A stretch of DNA of 64,000 bases. Origin: Halicephalobus mephisto. Its lineage: Eukaryota > Nematoda > Chromadorea > Rhabditida > Panagrolaimidae. The translations under genes and the position numbers were made by a program. Shown here piece after piece: positions 45,231-57,113 of the stretch; the stretch's first letter is position 1; the number at the start of each line of letters is the position of its first letter. Location: NCBI GenBank assembly GCA_009193035.1, contig SWDT01000070.1, positions 248,001-312,000 on the forward strand, written 5' to 3'. The notes beneath the pieces are model-generated. The model saw only the letters and a program-made list of their open reading frames with translations, was not told the origin of the DNA and searched no databases.

Positions 45231-47450
45231 TTCCAATGGTTTGCTCGATTTACCTCTGATCTCTAACATAAATTCTTTAACCGAGACAAGTGATGAAATG
45301 CTCTAATCCAGGTTGACCGTCCCTGTTTGTTATCTGTTTTTATTGATGTTTATCGTTTATAGAGTGACAGTTCATTTGGGAAACTGAAAAATGATGAATT
45401 TCTAGCGCGAGATTTGGGGGATTTATCTGATTTAAAGCGCAATCTCAATTTTCGTTTTAAAAAAGAATTTTAAAGGGAATTGTAAACTTTTTTAAATTCA
45501 AGAGAGATTTTAAAAATTTTTAGAAATTTTTTGAGATTTCAAAAATTTTAAAGATTTTTAGAATTTAAAGATTTTTTAAATTTTTAAGATTTTTAGAATT
45601 TAAAGATTTTTGAAATTTTAAGGATTTTTAGAATTTTCATAAAAGCTTCTAGAAGATTTCTGAATTTTTTTGAGAATTTTGGAGGTTTTTAGAACTTTTC
45701 TAATTTTCATAAAAATTTCCAAAATCTGAAATCCAACAAAAGCCTCTAAAATTGAATAGGAAATCCTGAACTTTTCAAAAATATTTAAAAACTTAAAATT
45801 TTGACTTTAGGTAATTCCAAAAATTCCTCTCAAAACAAATTTCAATGTTTTTAATTTTGTTTTTTTATTTTTAAACTTAAAATTTTTAAGAATTTTAAAG
45901 ATTTTTTGTTTTTTTAAAGTTATTTTTGTTTTTTTTAAATAATTTTTATTTTTTCAATTTTCTTTAGTGTTTTTTTTAAATTTTCTTTAAAATTATTTTT
46001 ATTTAATTTTTTTAAAGTTATTTTTTTAAAATTTTTTTTAAAATTATTTTTTTAAATTTTCTTTAAAGTTATTTTTGTTTTTTTTAATTATGGTGTTTTG
46101 ATTTGTACTGCTAAAGATCCTGTTTTTAAAATTGATTTTTGACGGAGCTACAGTGAATCATTAAAAATTGAAGGGTTGAAAAAAAATCTTATCGACCAGT
46201 CAATGTTCCAATAATTTTTGTCAAAACTGATTTTTTTGTCGATATTATTTTCGAAAAATTTTTTTTTCTTGTTCATTAAGAAAATTCTAAAAATTCTTCT
46301 TAGTTGAAGATTAGGACCAATGTCATCGTCTGTAGAATTGCCTTCGAATGATAAGAAGCAAAAATTAGTCCGGATGGAATGCTGATTCAGCTTTTTTCTT
46401 TCGAGAATTTTAGTTTTCCAATTAAACATAAAAAATAAAATTATATGATTGTAGAAGTTAAAAAGAGAAATTTTAAAAGAAATTTTAATTTTTTTTAAAG
46501 AAAATTAAAAATTTTTTAAAAGAAATTCAATTTTTTTAAAGAAAATTAAAAATTTGTAAATATTTTTGAAGAAATTTTAATTTTTTTTTAAAGAAAATTA
46601 AAAATTTGTAAATATTTTTGAAGAAATTTTAATTTTTTTTAAAAGAAAATTAAAAATTTGTAAATATTTTTGAAGAAATTTTAATTTTTTTAAAGAAAAT
46701 TAAATATTTTTTAAAGAAATTTTAATTTTTTTGAAGAAAATTTAAAAATTTGGAATTTTTATAAAATTGTGGAATTAAAAAAAGATTTTTTTTTAATTTT
46801 GTAAATTCTAAAAACATAAAATTACAGTACTGTAAGAATTTTAAAAATATTTTTACGAAATTTTTTGAAACGAATTTTGAAAAATTTCGAAATTTTGAGA
46901 TTCAAAAGTTTTTAGCATTTCGTAACTTTCTGGAAATTTTGGAAATTTAATATTTTAAAAAATTTTTTTGATCCAATAGAATTTTGTTTTTTTTTTTGAA
47001 TATTTTTGTTTTTTTAAAATGATAAAAATCAACATTCGGGTTTCGTATTTTACACAATTCCAAAAAATGATTACAGCCCCGAATGTTGGTCCTAAGGATT
47101 ACCGTCAATTTTATTTTTTCACAAATTGCAGCGATTGAATTCGAAAAATTTTCCTAAATTTTAATTTTTTCGACAAAAATAGCTTTGATCAATTTTTCAG
47201 TTTTTTGAAATTGTCCTTTGTTCTTGCGAAATTTGATATCTTTCGATTTTTTATGAATAATCTAAAAAATTGGAAATTTTGGTGTGGCTCCGGAATGAAG
47301 AAAAATTTAAAACTTTTTACGTCGAATGTGTCTCGACGCGATTGATTGCAGTGAAATTTAAAAATTTTGATTTTTTTTGGTTTACCTAGTTTTGTGTTTT
47401 ATTTCTCGTTATTTATTATTTATTTTTTTTTTAATTTATTGTTTATTTTT
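45231..47450. other. Intergenic low-complexity region
   Basis: The first 150 bases are probably NF-YC 3' UTR. 45480-46080 is T-rich with AAATTTTTAAAGATTTTT units. 46470-46740 is a tandem array of AAAGAAAATTAAAAATTTGT with period about 58 bp. At 46148-46430 (-) a 93-codon frame with a mixed-composition centre (GNSTDDDIGPNLQLRRIF) is open, but it has no splice partner and I do not call it. The AT-rich stretch before 47450 is the calponin-gene promoter side. Confidence 0.5.
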
Positions 47451-47477
47451 AGGTTTGGTAGTTTTGGAACTATTATC

Positions 47478-48131
47478 ATGGCTGAACGTGCTGTTAAGTC
47501 GGGAATTGCCTTAGAAGCTCAACAAAAAATTCACAGCAAATATGATGCTCAACTTGCTGGTCAAATTGTCCATTGGATTGAAAAAGTAGGAGGTTTTAAT
47601 GGATTAGCCAATGGTAACGCTGTTGAAGCAGATGATTTTATTGAACTTTTCCGAGATGGACAACGTTTATGCCAACTTGCAAATGCTCTTGAGCCCAACG
47701 TCATCAAGAAAGTGAACACGAGTGCTCTTGCTTTCAAGAAAATGGAAAACATCAGGTAAGTCATATATAAACTGATAAATAAATAATTCTATTTTAGTTT
47801 TTTCCTTTCTTTTGCTGAGAAACATGTTAACAAAACTGAACTTTTCCAAACGGTCGATCTTTTTGAAGGCCAAGATCCAAACGCTGTTCTGGTTTGTCTG
47901 GCTGCACTTGCTCGTAAAGGTGACAAATTTGGCAAAGAGGCAATTGGCCCGAAGGAATCTCAAGGAGAAAAAAGAGTCTGGACTGAAGAACAACTTCGTG
48001 CTGGTGATTCCATCATTGGACTTCAGGTAATTTTTGGTTTTGTGATTTTTAATGTTGAGTTTTTGCAGATGGGATCCAACAAAGGTGCCAATGCTAGTGG
48101 AGTCATAATAGGAAACACACGTCATATGTAA
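47478..48131 (+). CDS. Transgelin/calponin-like actin-binding protein
   Basis: Three exons (47478-47755, 47798-48026, 48069-48131) give 189 residues. A single calponin-homology domain (about 25-130) shows LAGQIVHWIEKVGG, FIELFRDGQRLCQLANALEP, KMENISFFLSFAEKHV and LFQTVDLFEGQDPNAVLVCL. The last exon carries one calponin repeat, MGSNKGANASGVIIGNTRHM, at the C-terminus. This one-CH plus one-repeat layout and length is that of transgelin/muscle protein 20, an actin-filament-binding protein of muscle. The Caenorhabditis cpn genes are the likely relatives, but I cannot pick one. A TTTATTTTTAG acceptor at 47451-47452, 25 bases before the ATG, marks either a 5' UTR intron or a trans-splice site. The frame stays open upstream of the ATG, but that sequence is intron-like. 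Confidence 0.92.
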
Positions 48132-49464
48132 CTATGAGTTTGAGCAGACCGTGTTCTGAAAACCGAGAACAGTGCCTTTCTGTTGGTTGCCAAATTGCCT
48201 ATCCTATTTTTGAATTTTAATATTAATCACGAGATGCACTCTTCTTGCTTTTCTGAATTGATTTTTTGTTTATCTGCCGGTTTCTTTTTTATAATAATTT
48301 GATTTGAATTATCCGGTCATTCCTGATTAATCACTTTATCTATTTTGCAGGTAAGCTCGTCTTCGTTCCGATAATTAGACTCGAGCAATGAGAGCAGTTT
48401 TGTTTTTTAATTAAAATCGCATTTCGGTGTTATAAATTTTTTATGGAATTAAAAGTAGAAAGTTTAGTTGTTTTCATAGTGTAAATATTGTGTTTTTTGG
48501 AGTTTTATATGGGTTCTTCCGTGTTGTGATTTCCATGGACAGTATGGATGCAGATAGGGGACTTAAGTGATCGAACCTCGGAAGAGATTTGAAGTGGTGG
48601 ATTCCTCGATTTTGGTAAATATTTTTTAAACAAGATTCAAGGTTTTTGGTTAAAAAACAGTTGTTGGAGCTGAAAGATGAGATCCCGGATCTTGATAGTG
48701 TTGTTTTTCCTCGCCGGAATGGGTATTAGATAAATCCATTTTCGAAGAAACTTCATATTCCAGTTAGAAATGATTTGGGATTTCTTATTTTGATAATGAA
48801 TAAATAATAAAGAAAACAATGAAGATACAGTAAAATGATATACAAAATGGAAATGATTTTTAAATTAAAAATTGAATTTTTCACGGAATGTTTCCCAATG
48901 AACTTAGTTGTTGTAGATTTCCATATCAATAATTAATATTGATGAATTGGAAAAGAAAATTTTAAAAATGTAAAATGAAAATCGCTGTTGTTGAAGACGT
49001 TAAAATTTTTGTCTTGTTTCGAAATCGTCGTTTTTGGAAACTATCCACTAATTAGTCTGAATCCAGAGGAATCATAACCTCCACCTTATCCAAACATCTA
49101 CAATCTTCCCTGAGTCGTTTTGGGCCTGATTTGTGGATCTAAAACTTTCAAAAATCTTACATTAACTGTCTTCTTGTACTCCTTTAAATCCCCCCAAAAT
49201 TCACTAAAACCTCCATTATTTTATTGATTATTAGTTTATTGATGAAAATGACGTAAAATTGATATAAAAAAGTAGAAAATTTAATGAGATATTTTGGGTT
49301 GTAATCTAGGAAAAAATTTTTATCGATATATTCGTCGGGAGGACTCCTGACGCGAAAACGTGCTGACTGGAATCGGACAGACGTGTCGCCACGTTCACTT
49401 CTCGACATCTGACGACCCATTTGTCTTGCTGGACATTGGCTACTTTGTAATTTTATTTTTTCAG
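48132..49464. other. 3' region of calponin gene and 5' region of peptidase gene
   Basis: Moderately complex DNA with no exon chain. 48132-48840 is probably a long 3' UTR or downstream region, ending near AATAAATAATAAAG at about 48799. 49320-49464 is in frame with the peptidase gene but sits before its TTTTTTCAG acceptor, so I read it as 5' UTR or outron. Confidence 0.45.
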
Positions 49465-49935
49465 ATGTCTCAATCGAACTGGAGTAAATTATTCACTAGG
49501 AAAATCTTCCTCAGATTCGTCTATATTTACAGTTCGTGTTCTGTCATCAGTACCTACGGCGGCAGTGTCATCTTCCTTTCTGGCGATTCCATGCTTCCGA
49601 CGATAGAAAACGGCGATGTCGTTATAACCAAAGCATTCCGTCCAAGACGACATAAATTAAGCCATGATGACGTTGTCTGCGTCAAATCGCCCACAGATCG
49701 GGGAGTTTTGCTTTGTAAACGTGTCGCTTTGGTCGAGCACGAACACGTAGATGTACCTTTGAACGTCAGTCTTCCTTCCCCCAGGATCGCCGCTGGACAT
49801 TGTTTTTTGTTAGGAGATAATTTTTATTCCTCTACAGATTCCAGACATTTCGGTCCTGTTCCCGTAGGTCTTGTTCACTCTAAAGTTTTATATAGAATCT
49901 GGCCTTTGAGTAGATTTGGACGGATTTCTGGATAA
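49465..49935 (+). CDS. immp-1: Mitochondrial inner membrane peptidase subunit 1
   Basis: A single coding exon of 156 residues starts directly at a TTTTTTCAG acceptor (ATG 49465). This is an S26 signal peptidase. The catalytic Ser42 is in SGDSMLPT and the catalytic Lys85 in LLCKRVALVE. The conserved box GDNFYSSTDSRHFGPVPVGL (about 125-144) is the IMP1/IMMP1L form. A hydrophobic segment at about 16-38 anchors it in the inner membrane. IMP1 works with IMP2 to cut intermembrane-space sorting signals. ATGs upstream in frame would add about 35 residues but lie before the splice acceptor, so I chose the later start. The next gene, GBF1, begins 770 bp downstream on the same strand and also starts right at a splice acceptor. 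An operon is possible. Confidence 0.92.
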   Translation: MSQSNWSKLFTRKIFLRFVYIYSSCSVISTYGGSVIFLSGDSMLPTIENGDVVITKAFRPRRHKLSHDDVVCVKSPTDRGVLLCKRVALVEHEHVDVPLNVSLPSPRIAAGHCFLLGDNFYSSTDSRHFGPVPVGLVHSKVLYRIWPLSRFGRISG

Positions 49936-50335
49936 TTTAGGATCTCAAAGTGTTGTTACATATAAATCGTGCCATATTATAGATGTGGATTTTAATTTGT
50001 TTTTATCGAATTTTCTACCTAAATTTTTGAAGTAATTTCATTGCTTTAATTTGTTTTTTTTATAAATTTTATATATGAATTTTACAGATTTCTGAGAAAT
50101 TTAGGATCTCAAAGTGTTGTTACATATAAATCGTGCCATATTATTGATGTGGATTTTAATTTGTTTTTATCGAATTTTCTACCTAAATTTTTGAAGTAAT
50201 TTCATTGCTTTAATTTGTTTTTTTTATAAATTTTATATATGAATTTTACAGATTTCTGAGTAATTTAGGATCTCAGAGTATTGTTACATATAAATCGTGC
50301 CGTATTGATGTGGATTTTAATTTGTTTTATGGAAT
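49926..50335. repeat. 165-bp tandem repeat starting at the peptidase stop codon
   Basis: Copy 1 (about 49926-50090) begins with ATTTCTGGATAATTTAGGAT, that is, the last codons of the peptidase gene. Copy 2 (about 50091-50256) begins ATTTCTGAGAAATTTAGGAT. Copy 3 is partial and more diverged. Shared landmarks are AAAGTGTTGTTACATATAAA, TCGTGCCATATTAT and TTTTGAAGTAATTTCATTGC. Copies 1 and 2 are almost identical, so the duplication is recent. Confidence 0.9.
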
Positions 50336-50553
50336 TTTTTACCTCAATTTTTACTTTTAATAATTTTACTGCTTTGATTTGTTTTTTATGAATTTTTGAA
50401 AATCTAAAATCTCGATTTACTAATTTATATAAAACCTGTTCTATTGTTGATTTGTTTTACCTTGTTTTGACTAATTTTACTACCGACATTTGTTTATATC
50501 AATTTTATTATTTAAATTTGTTATTTTATATATGAATTTTCTGGATTTCCGGA

Positions 50554-50640
50554 TGCCCTAAAATCTCGATTTTTAAAATTATACAAGCCGTAATGCCCTA
50601 AAATCTCGATTTTTAAAATTATGCAAGCCGTATTATGTTG
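50554..50640. repeat. Direct 42-bp duplication
   Basis: ATGCCCTAAAATCTCGATTT followed by TTAAAATTATRCAAGCCGTA occurs twice back to back, with a single difference, just upstream of the GBF1 gene. Confidence 0.9.
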
Positions 50641-50706
50641 TTGATTTTCGTTTTTTATCGATTTTGTTATAAATTTATGCAAATTTTACATGTGAATTTG
50701 TTTTAG

Positions 50707-53700
50707 ATGAGTATCCATCTCGTCCGAGGGGAGATGAAGGCGGTCGTCGCCGTCATCAAGACCCCTCCGCGGAATCAATGGACTGGCTCGTCTCTGAATG
50801 AGGATAACGATCCGCTTTTGCGGAATTTTGCAGATGTTCGAGATGTTTTTAATTCTGTAAGATTTTAAAATTAGATTTAAAATATAAATATTTTATTTTA
50901 GGTACAAGATTTATCAGATGTAAATCCTCAAGCTTACATTAGTCCTTTCCTCGCCGTCATCACCGCTCCGAAGCCATTCCCCGCCGCCGTCGCCCGTTCG
51001 CTTTCCGCTCTCCGGCTGTTCCTGGCCACTCCGAAGGTCATTCCAGATGACGTTCTGAAGAATGCCCAAGTTTTCGAAGATATATCAAAAGCCATTCAAG
51101 ATTGCAAACTTCTACAACATGAATCATTCCGCGAAGAAGGAGTATTAATAGCTGCAATTGAGCTTCTAGCAACTGCACTCCAGGCCAGTGCGAAGTACAT
51201 CGCTCCAAACGAGGCTCCGATGAAGTTTATTCAGAATCGTGTTGCTCGTAGACTTTTGAAATTATTGGATACTTCGCGATTGAGGGTTTATACTGCTGTA
51301 ATTCATGCTTGGGTATTGATGATTGTCTTTATTCGGCCATCTTTGAAGCTTCAAATGGAAAAATTCTTCATTAAATTGGGTTCAATTATTTCTTCCGATC
51401 AGGTAATTTTTTCGAAATTTTTTATTAAAAATTTTCTTAATTTAGAAATTAATTTAAAAATTTTCTTAATTCAGAAACTTGTAAAAAATTAACTTTTTTA
51501 ATTTAAAAATTTATTTAAAAATTTTCTCAATTTAGAAACTTGTAAAAAATTAACTTTTTGATTTAGAAATTGATTTTCTTAGTTTAAAAATTTTTTAAAT
51601 TTAGAAACTTGTAAAAAATTAACTTTTTTAATTTAAAAATTGATTTTCTTAGTTTAAAAATTTTCTTAATTTAGAAACTTGTAAAAAATTAACTTTTTTA
51701 AATTTAAAAATTTATAAAAAATTAATGATTTTGTTTTAAAAACAAATTTTTGTCTATCAAATGTTATGATTTCTTAATTTTTAGTTTTGTTGATTTTTAA
51801 AAATATTAATAATTACGTTTTAGCCGACGGTTTCGATCGAACAAAAAGAACTCGCTCTGGAAACTTTGATAGAAATATTTCATATACCCGATTTTATTTC
51901 GCAATTATTTCTTTGCTATGATTTGGATTATTACAGAAGCGATGTTTTAAAAGATTTGATTAAAATTCTCCATGATAATGTTTTTAGTTCTGGAGGAATT
52001 TTTGAAACTCATCATCATTTGGCTGTGGATGCAATTGCTTCAATTGTGGATCATTTTTTGAAATGTTCAGAACGTGTAGATTCAATTGATAGAAGTGGAA
52101 ATCAAGTATCTCCATCTTTGGTTGGAATTTTAGATTGTTCTCCAGATGATAGATTAAAAATGAAAGAACACATTATTGCTACAGCTAAAGCATTTAATAA
52201 AAAACCAAAAGAAGGAATAAAATATGCAGAATCAGTTAAATTATTTCCTTCTAATCCACCATTGCCTGAGGAAATTGCTGTTTTTCTACTTCATACACCG
52301 TATTTGGACAAGAAACAAATTGGATTATATTTGTGCGAGTAAGTTTTATTTTTTAAAACATGTTTATTTTTTAAATTTCTGAAATAATTTTATTAATTTT
52401 TAAAAATTTTTCGAAATAATTTTATTAATTTTTGTTATTTTTTGAAACATTTTTATTAATTTTTAAAAATTTTTCGAAATAATTTTATTAATTTTTGTTA
52501 TTTTTTGAAACATTTTTATTAATTTTTAAAAATTTTTCGAAATAATTTTATTAATTTTTGTTATTTTTTGAAATAATTTTATTGATTTTTGTTATTTTTC
52601 GAAATAATTTTATTAATTTAAAAAATTTTTTGAAACAATTTTATTAATTTTAAAGATTTTTTAAAACGTTTTTATTCTATTGTTTTTTAATTTTGTTTTT
52701 TTAGATATTTTTTAGTTTTTAAGCACTTTTTTGAATTATTTTTTAAACTGTTTTGTTAATTTTTATAATTTTCTTTGTACTTTTTTTGAAGTTTTTAAAT
52801 TAATTTTTTTAGCCGATCAACAACTGAAATCTTAGAAGCTTATGTGAAACAATTTGCTTTCGAAAATATGCGGATAGATGAAGCAATGAGGATCTTTCTT
52901 GAAAGTTTCAGACTTCCTGGAGAATCTCAGGATATTTATAAAATTATGCACATGTTTTCTCAAGTTTATTACGAAGCTAACAAAGAACATTATAAAAATA
53001 CCGATACTATTTGTACTTTGGCATATGCTATTATTATGCTGAATACGGATCAACATAATCCACAAGTTCAAAGAAGGATGGATTGTACGGCTTTTAAGCA
53101 TAATTTAAGAGGAACAAATGATCAAGAAGATTTTGATGAAAATCTTTTAAATGAAATATATAAAGCTGTAAGTACAAAGGAATTTATAAATCCGGCTGAA
53201 TGTACAGGAACAGCAAAAGAAAATTACGAATGGTCAATTATGTTAAAAAAAGGAAAATGTTTGTCAAATATATTTCTGAATGAACAAACGAATTGGGATA
53301 ATTATGAATTATTTCAACTTACTTGGGGAAGAATATCATCTGCGTTATTTTTTATAATGGAAAAAGCGGATACAATGAATTTGTTTTCGAAAGCTTTGAA
53401 TTGTTACGGTAAATGTATTGAAATATCGTCGAGATACCAAATGTCGGATGCATGTAATAATTTAATTATTCGTTTATGCAAATTTTCGTCGATGATTCAA
53501 GGTTTTGAAGGAATGGATAACTTGGAAGATGTTTCTGGAAATCGGCACATTATATCGTATAGGACAGTTGAAGGAACAATATTTGCTTTTGCTGAAAATG
53601 CAAAAATTCAAAATTCGTTAAAAATGTGTTTTAAATTTATTCATTCAACTGATTCAATGTTGAGTGAATCATGGAGAAATGTTTTGGATATTATTGTTCA

Positions 53701-56700
53701 ACTTTTTAGATTACAATTATTACCGAATTCTATGACGAATGTTGAAGATTATGTTAATCCTAAAGGTATATCTATTCAAGCTCAATATAACGTAAGTGAA
53801 GCCGATAATAGAAATGAAAGTGGACTTTTGGCATGGTTAGGTCTCGGAAATGAAACTCCTCCAAAACAACCGGCAGAAAAAGAAAATTTAAGAAAAATTT
53901 CGGTTGATTGTATTTCAGAATGTCATCCAGAAAAACTAATTAACGAAAGTAAATACAGAGCACCATTGTCGTTGAATCAATTATTAAGCCATATAATGGA
54001 AGCAACGAGACTTGTACGTGATAGTGGAGTCATTATTGGTGACGAAAAACGAATTCCACAACAATATGAAGAAATAATTGTTTTTTTAACAGAATTATTT
54101 GTTAGTATTATTGTCGAAAATAAGGATCGTGTTAGTTATTTTTGGGAAAAAACAAAATTACATTTTGAATTTTTGCTGGTTAGTTTTGGAAAAAATCCTA
54201 AAATTCCACAAAGAGCTGTTGTTGGATTATTGAGATTTATAAATCGTCATTTATTAAGTATTAATTATAATCCTGCAATTGGAATTTTGCAATCATTATC
54301 ATTATTTTTTGTAAGTTTTTATTTTTTAAATTTTTTAAAATATTTTTAATTTTAATAATTTTTATTTTTTTAAAAAGTTTTTTTAAAAATATTTTTGATT
54401 TTAATTTTTTTTAAATTTTTTGAAATTTACTTTTTTAAATATTTTTAATTTTAATAATTTTTATTTTTTTAAAGTTTTTTTTAAATTTATTTTTTAAAAT
54501 ATTTTTGATTTTAATTTTTTGAAATTTACTTATTTAAATATTTTTGATTTTAATAATTTTTATTTTTTGTAAAAGTTTTTTAAATATTTTTGATTTTAAT
54601 AATTTTTATTTTTTCGAAATTTTTTAATAATTTTTAAAAATTTTTAGAAACTTCATCCACCTGGATTATTTATACTTTCGAGAGATATTGCTTTTGGATT
54701 ACATGATTTGCTTAGAACGAATGCAGCTAATATTCATTGTTACGAAGATTGGAGAATTATATTTTCACTTCTTGAAGCTGTTGGTGCTGCTGTTTATTCT
54801 GATGAAATAATGGATGTTCCTATTACAAATACTTTACCTAATGTCGAAAATCGGCAAATTGACAATGTAAGTTTTATTTTTATTAAAAATAATAATTTTT
54901 TGAATTTCCCGCGTAAAATCACAAAGATATTTATAAAAAACATAAATTTAATGGTTTTTTAAGTTTTTTGGATTACTTATGTAAAATTACAAAGATATTT
55001 ATAAAAAACATAAATTTAATAATTTTTTAAATTTTTAGATGATTTTTGAAAATTGAAAAATTTTTGAAATATTGTTTTTTTAGATTTTTGAATTTCCCGC
55101 GTAAAGCGAGAAATTTTGCGAAATTTTAAAAAATTGTAAATTGTTTAAATTAGTTTTTTTAAATTTGGAATAGTTGTAGAAATTTTAAAAATTGTATTGA
55201 AATATTTTCACAAAATTGGTAATTTTTAGCATAGAATTACCTATGAACGTGGTTATTTTTCTGATGATCAACTTAGTAAAGGACAGAAACCACTTGAACA
55301 TGGATCAAGTTCAGTTTCTGTTGGAAGTGTTGGAACTGAATGGGTTCGTGTAAGTAATCCGGATTTGGTTCAGCCTCAACCAATTCCAAATATTAGAAGC
55401 AGAATGTTTGAACGTGGAACAATCGTCCTAGCTCCTCAGATTTCTCGACATGATCCGACTGCTTTTTTGAAAACTGTTGATGCTTTGGTTTTTCTTGTGA
55501 GAGATTCTATCCATGTTACGCCGTATAATTTCGAAAGTGCTGTTCAATGTCTTCGTTCACTTATTGAAGCTTCACTTGATGGAGGCAGAAATGCAGTTGG
55601 ATTGTATATCGACGAAGAAGCGACTGTGAATAATGTAGAAGATGATCAAAAACAAAATAAAAGAAATGATGAAGCTCATATTGTTCGTTATTTTCAAGCT
55701 ACAAATCAATTATTAGATGTTACATTTAAATTATATCTTAAAGTTTATCCAATATATAGTCAATGGACAATTGCAGATACTCAAGTATCAGCAAGTTTGC
55801 CTATTTTGTGGGATAAATGTTGGAGACCATTACTTCAAGGTATTGCTCGTCTTTGTTGCGATTGTCGACGTCAAATAAGAACTCAAGCTTTGACTAATTT
55901 GTCACGTGCAATGTTACTTGAAGAATTTTCAGAACTTCAACGAGAACAATGGGAAAATTGTTTTGCAGATGTATTATTTCCATTATTATTGAAATTATTA
56001 GATAATTTATCACCGACAGATCCACAAGGTGTAGAAGAAACTCGTGTTAGAGCAATTCAAAGTGTTTCAAAAGTTTTGTTAAATCATCTTGGAATGTTGA
56101 TGGAATTGGAAAGTTTTACAGATTTATTTATTAGATTTGTAGATTTTATGAGACGTTATTGGAATTGTGAAAGAAGTGATATATTGAAAGAAGCAATTCC
56201 AGAGTCATTGAAAAATGTAATATTGGTGTTGGATAATTCGAAAGCTTTTATTGGATTTCCGGATTTGCATAAAAGAACAATGGATACTTTGAAGTCTTTC
56301 TTGCCTCATTTGGTTGATGAAGTTATGCTTCATTTACCGGTTACGAGTGAGTTTTTGTAAATTTTTTTAGAATAATTAAAAAATAACTTTTTTTTATGAT
56401 TTTTTCAGAATAGTTGAAAAATAATTGTTTTTTTTAAATAATTTTTTATGATTTTTTTAGAATAGTTGGAAAATAATTTTTTTAGAATAGTTGAAAAATA
56501 ATTTTTTTCTATGAATTTTTTAGAATAGTTGAAAAATAATTTTTTTATGATTTTTTTAGAATATTTTGTAAAATATCCAAAGAATTTAGAAATAGTTATT
56601 TTTATGTTTTGCTTTGTAGTTACTTTTTGGGTAGTTTATGGTTTTTAAATAATTTATTTTTAGTTTGTAATTTTCCAAGTACTTTGGTTTAATTTTCAGA

Positions 56701-56836
56701 CGAATTAATGCAACAAACGACCGTCGGTATTCCAGCTCCTGATGATCCGCAATTGAACAGCAACATTTCTTATTTAGGTCCTTCTTCTCCTGCTGTTCAG
56801 TCTTCTGCTGAATTGGGACCAACGTATGAATACTAA
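50707..56836 (+). CDS. gbf-1: Sec7-domain Arf guanine nucleotide exchange factor GBF1
   Basis: Seven exons (50707-50856, 50902-51402, 51824-52338, 52813-54310, 54648-54866, 55230-56346, 56700-56836) give 1378 residues, all in frame. The ATG abuts a TTGTTTTAG acceptor. Order: N-terminal DCB part (VRGEMKAVVAVIKTPPRNQW), HUS part (LKLQMEKFFIKLG, DLDYYRSDVLKDLIKIL), and Sec7 domain at about 340-530 with the catalytic glutamate Glu426 in FRLPGES and IIMLNTDQHN. The C-terminal HDS repeats follow: LFRLQLLPNSMTNVEDYVNP, RAVVGLLRF, LLRTNAANIHCYEDW, LLQGIARLCCDCRRQIRTQA and EAIPESLKNVILVLD. GBF1 activates Arf1 at the cis-Golgi for COPI coat assembly. Compared with human GBF1 as I recall it, the region between DCB and HUS is much shorter and the Pro-rich C-terminal tail is nearly absent. 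Confidence 0.95.
51410..51730. repeat. Intronic repeats in GBF1 intron 2
   Basis: About six copies of TTTAGAAACTTGTAAAAAATTAACTTTTTAATTT with a unit of 45-65 bp. Similar low-complexity ladders fill introns 3 (52380-52680, AATAATTTTATTAATTTTT) and 4 (54320-54640). Confidence 0.7.
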
Positions 56837-57113
56837 TTTGGGATTAATTTGGTAGGAAGAGATGTTTAATTATCTAAGGATAAAATTGGATTTTTAGAAA
56901 GTTGAACATGTTTAATTTTTTAAACACGGGTTAATTTATGATTTTAGTCGTGCATGATTTTTGGTGTGATGGAAATTTAAAAATAAAAATAATTTATTTT
57001 TTTTACAATGTTTAAAATTAAATAATTTATTTTTTTTACAATATTTAAAATAAAAATAATTTATTTTACAACGTTTAAAATAAAAATAATTTATTTTTTT
57101 ACAATGTTTAAAA

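Noticed and set aside
46148..46429. Minus-strand 93-codon frame
   Set aside because: The central part is of mixed composition but both ends are AT-derived, no acceptor or donor fits, and no family is recognisable.
49184..49420. Minus-strand 78-codon frame
   Set aside because: Lies over the 5' UTR or outron of the peptidase gene, half of it AT-rich. No splice sites or motif.
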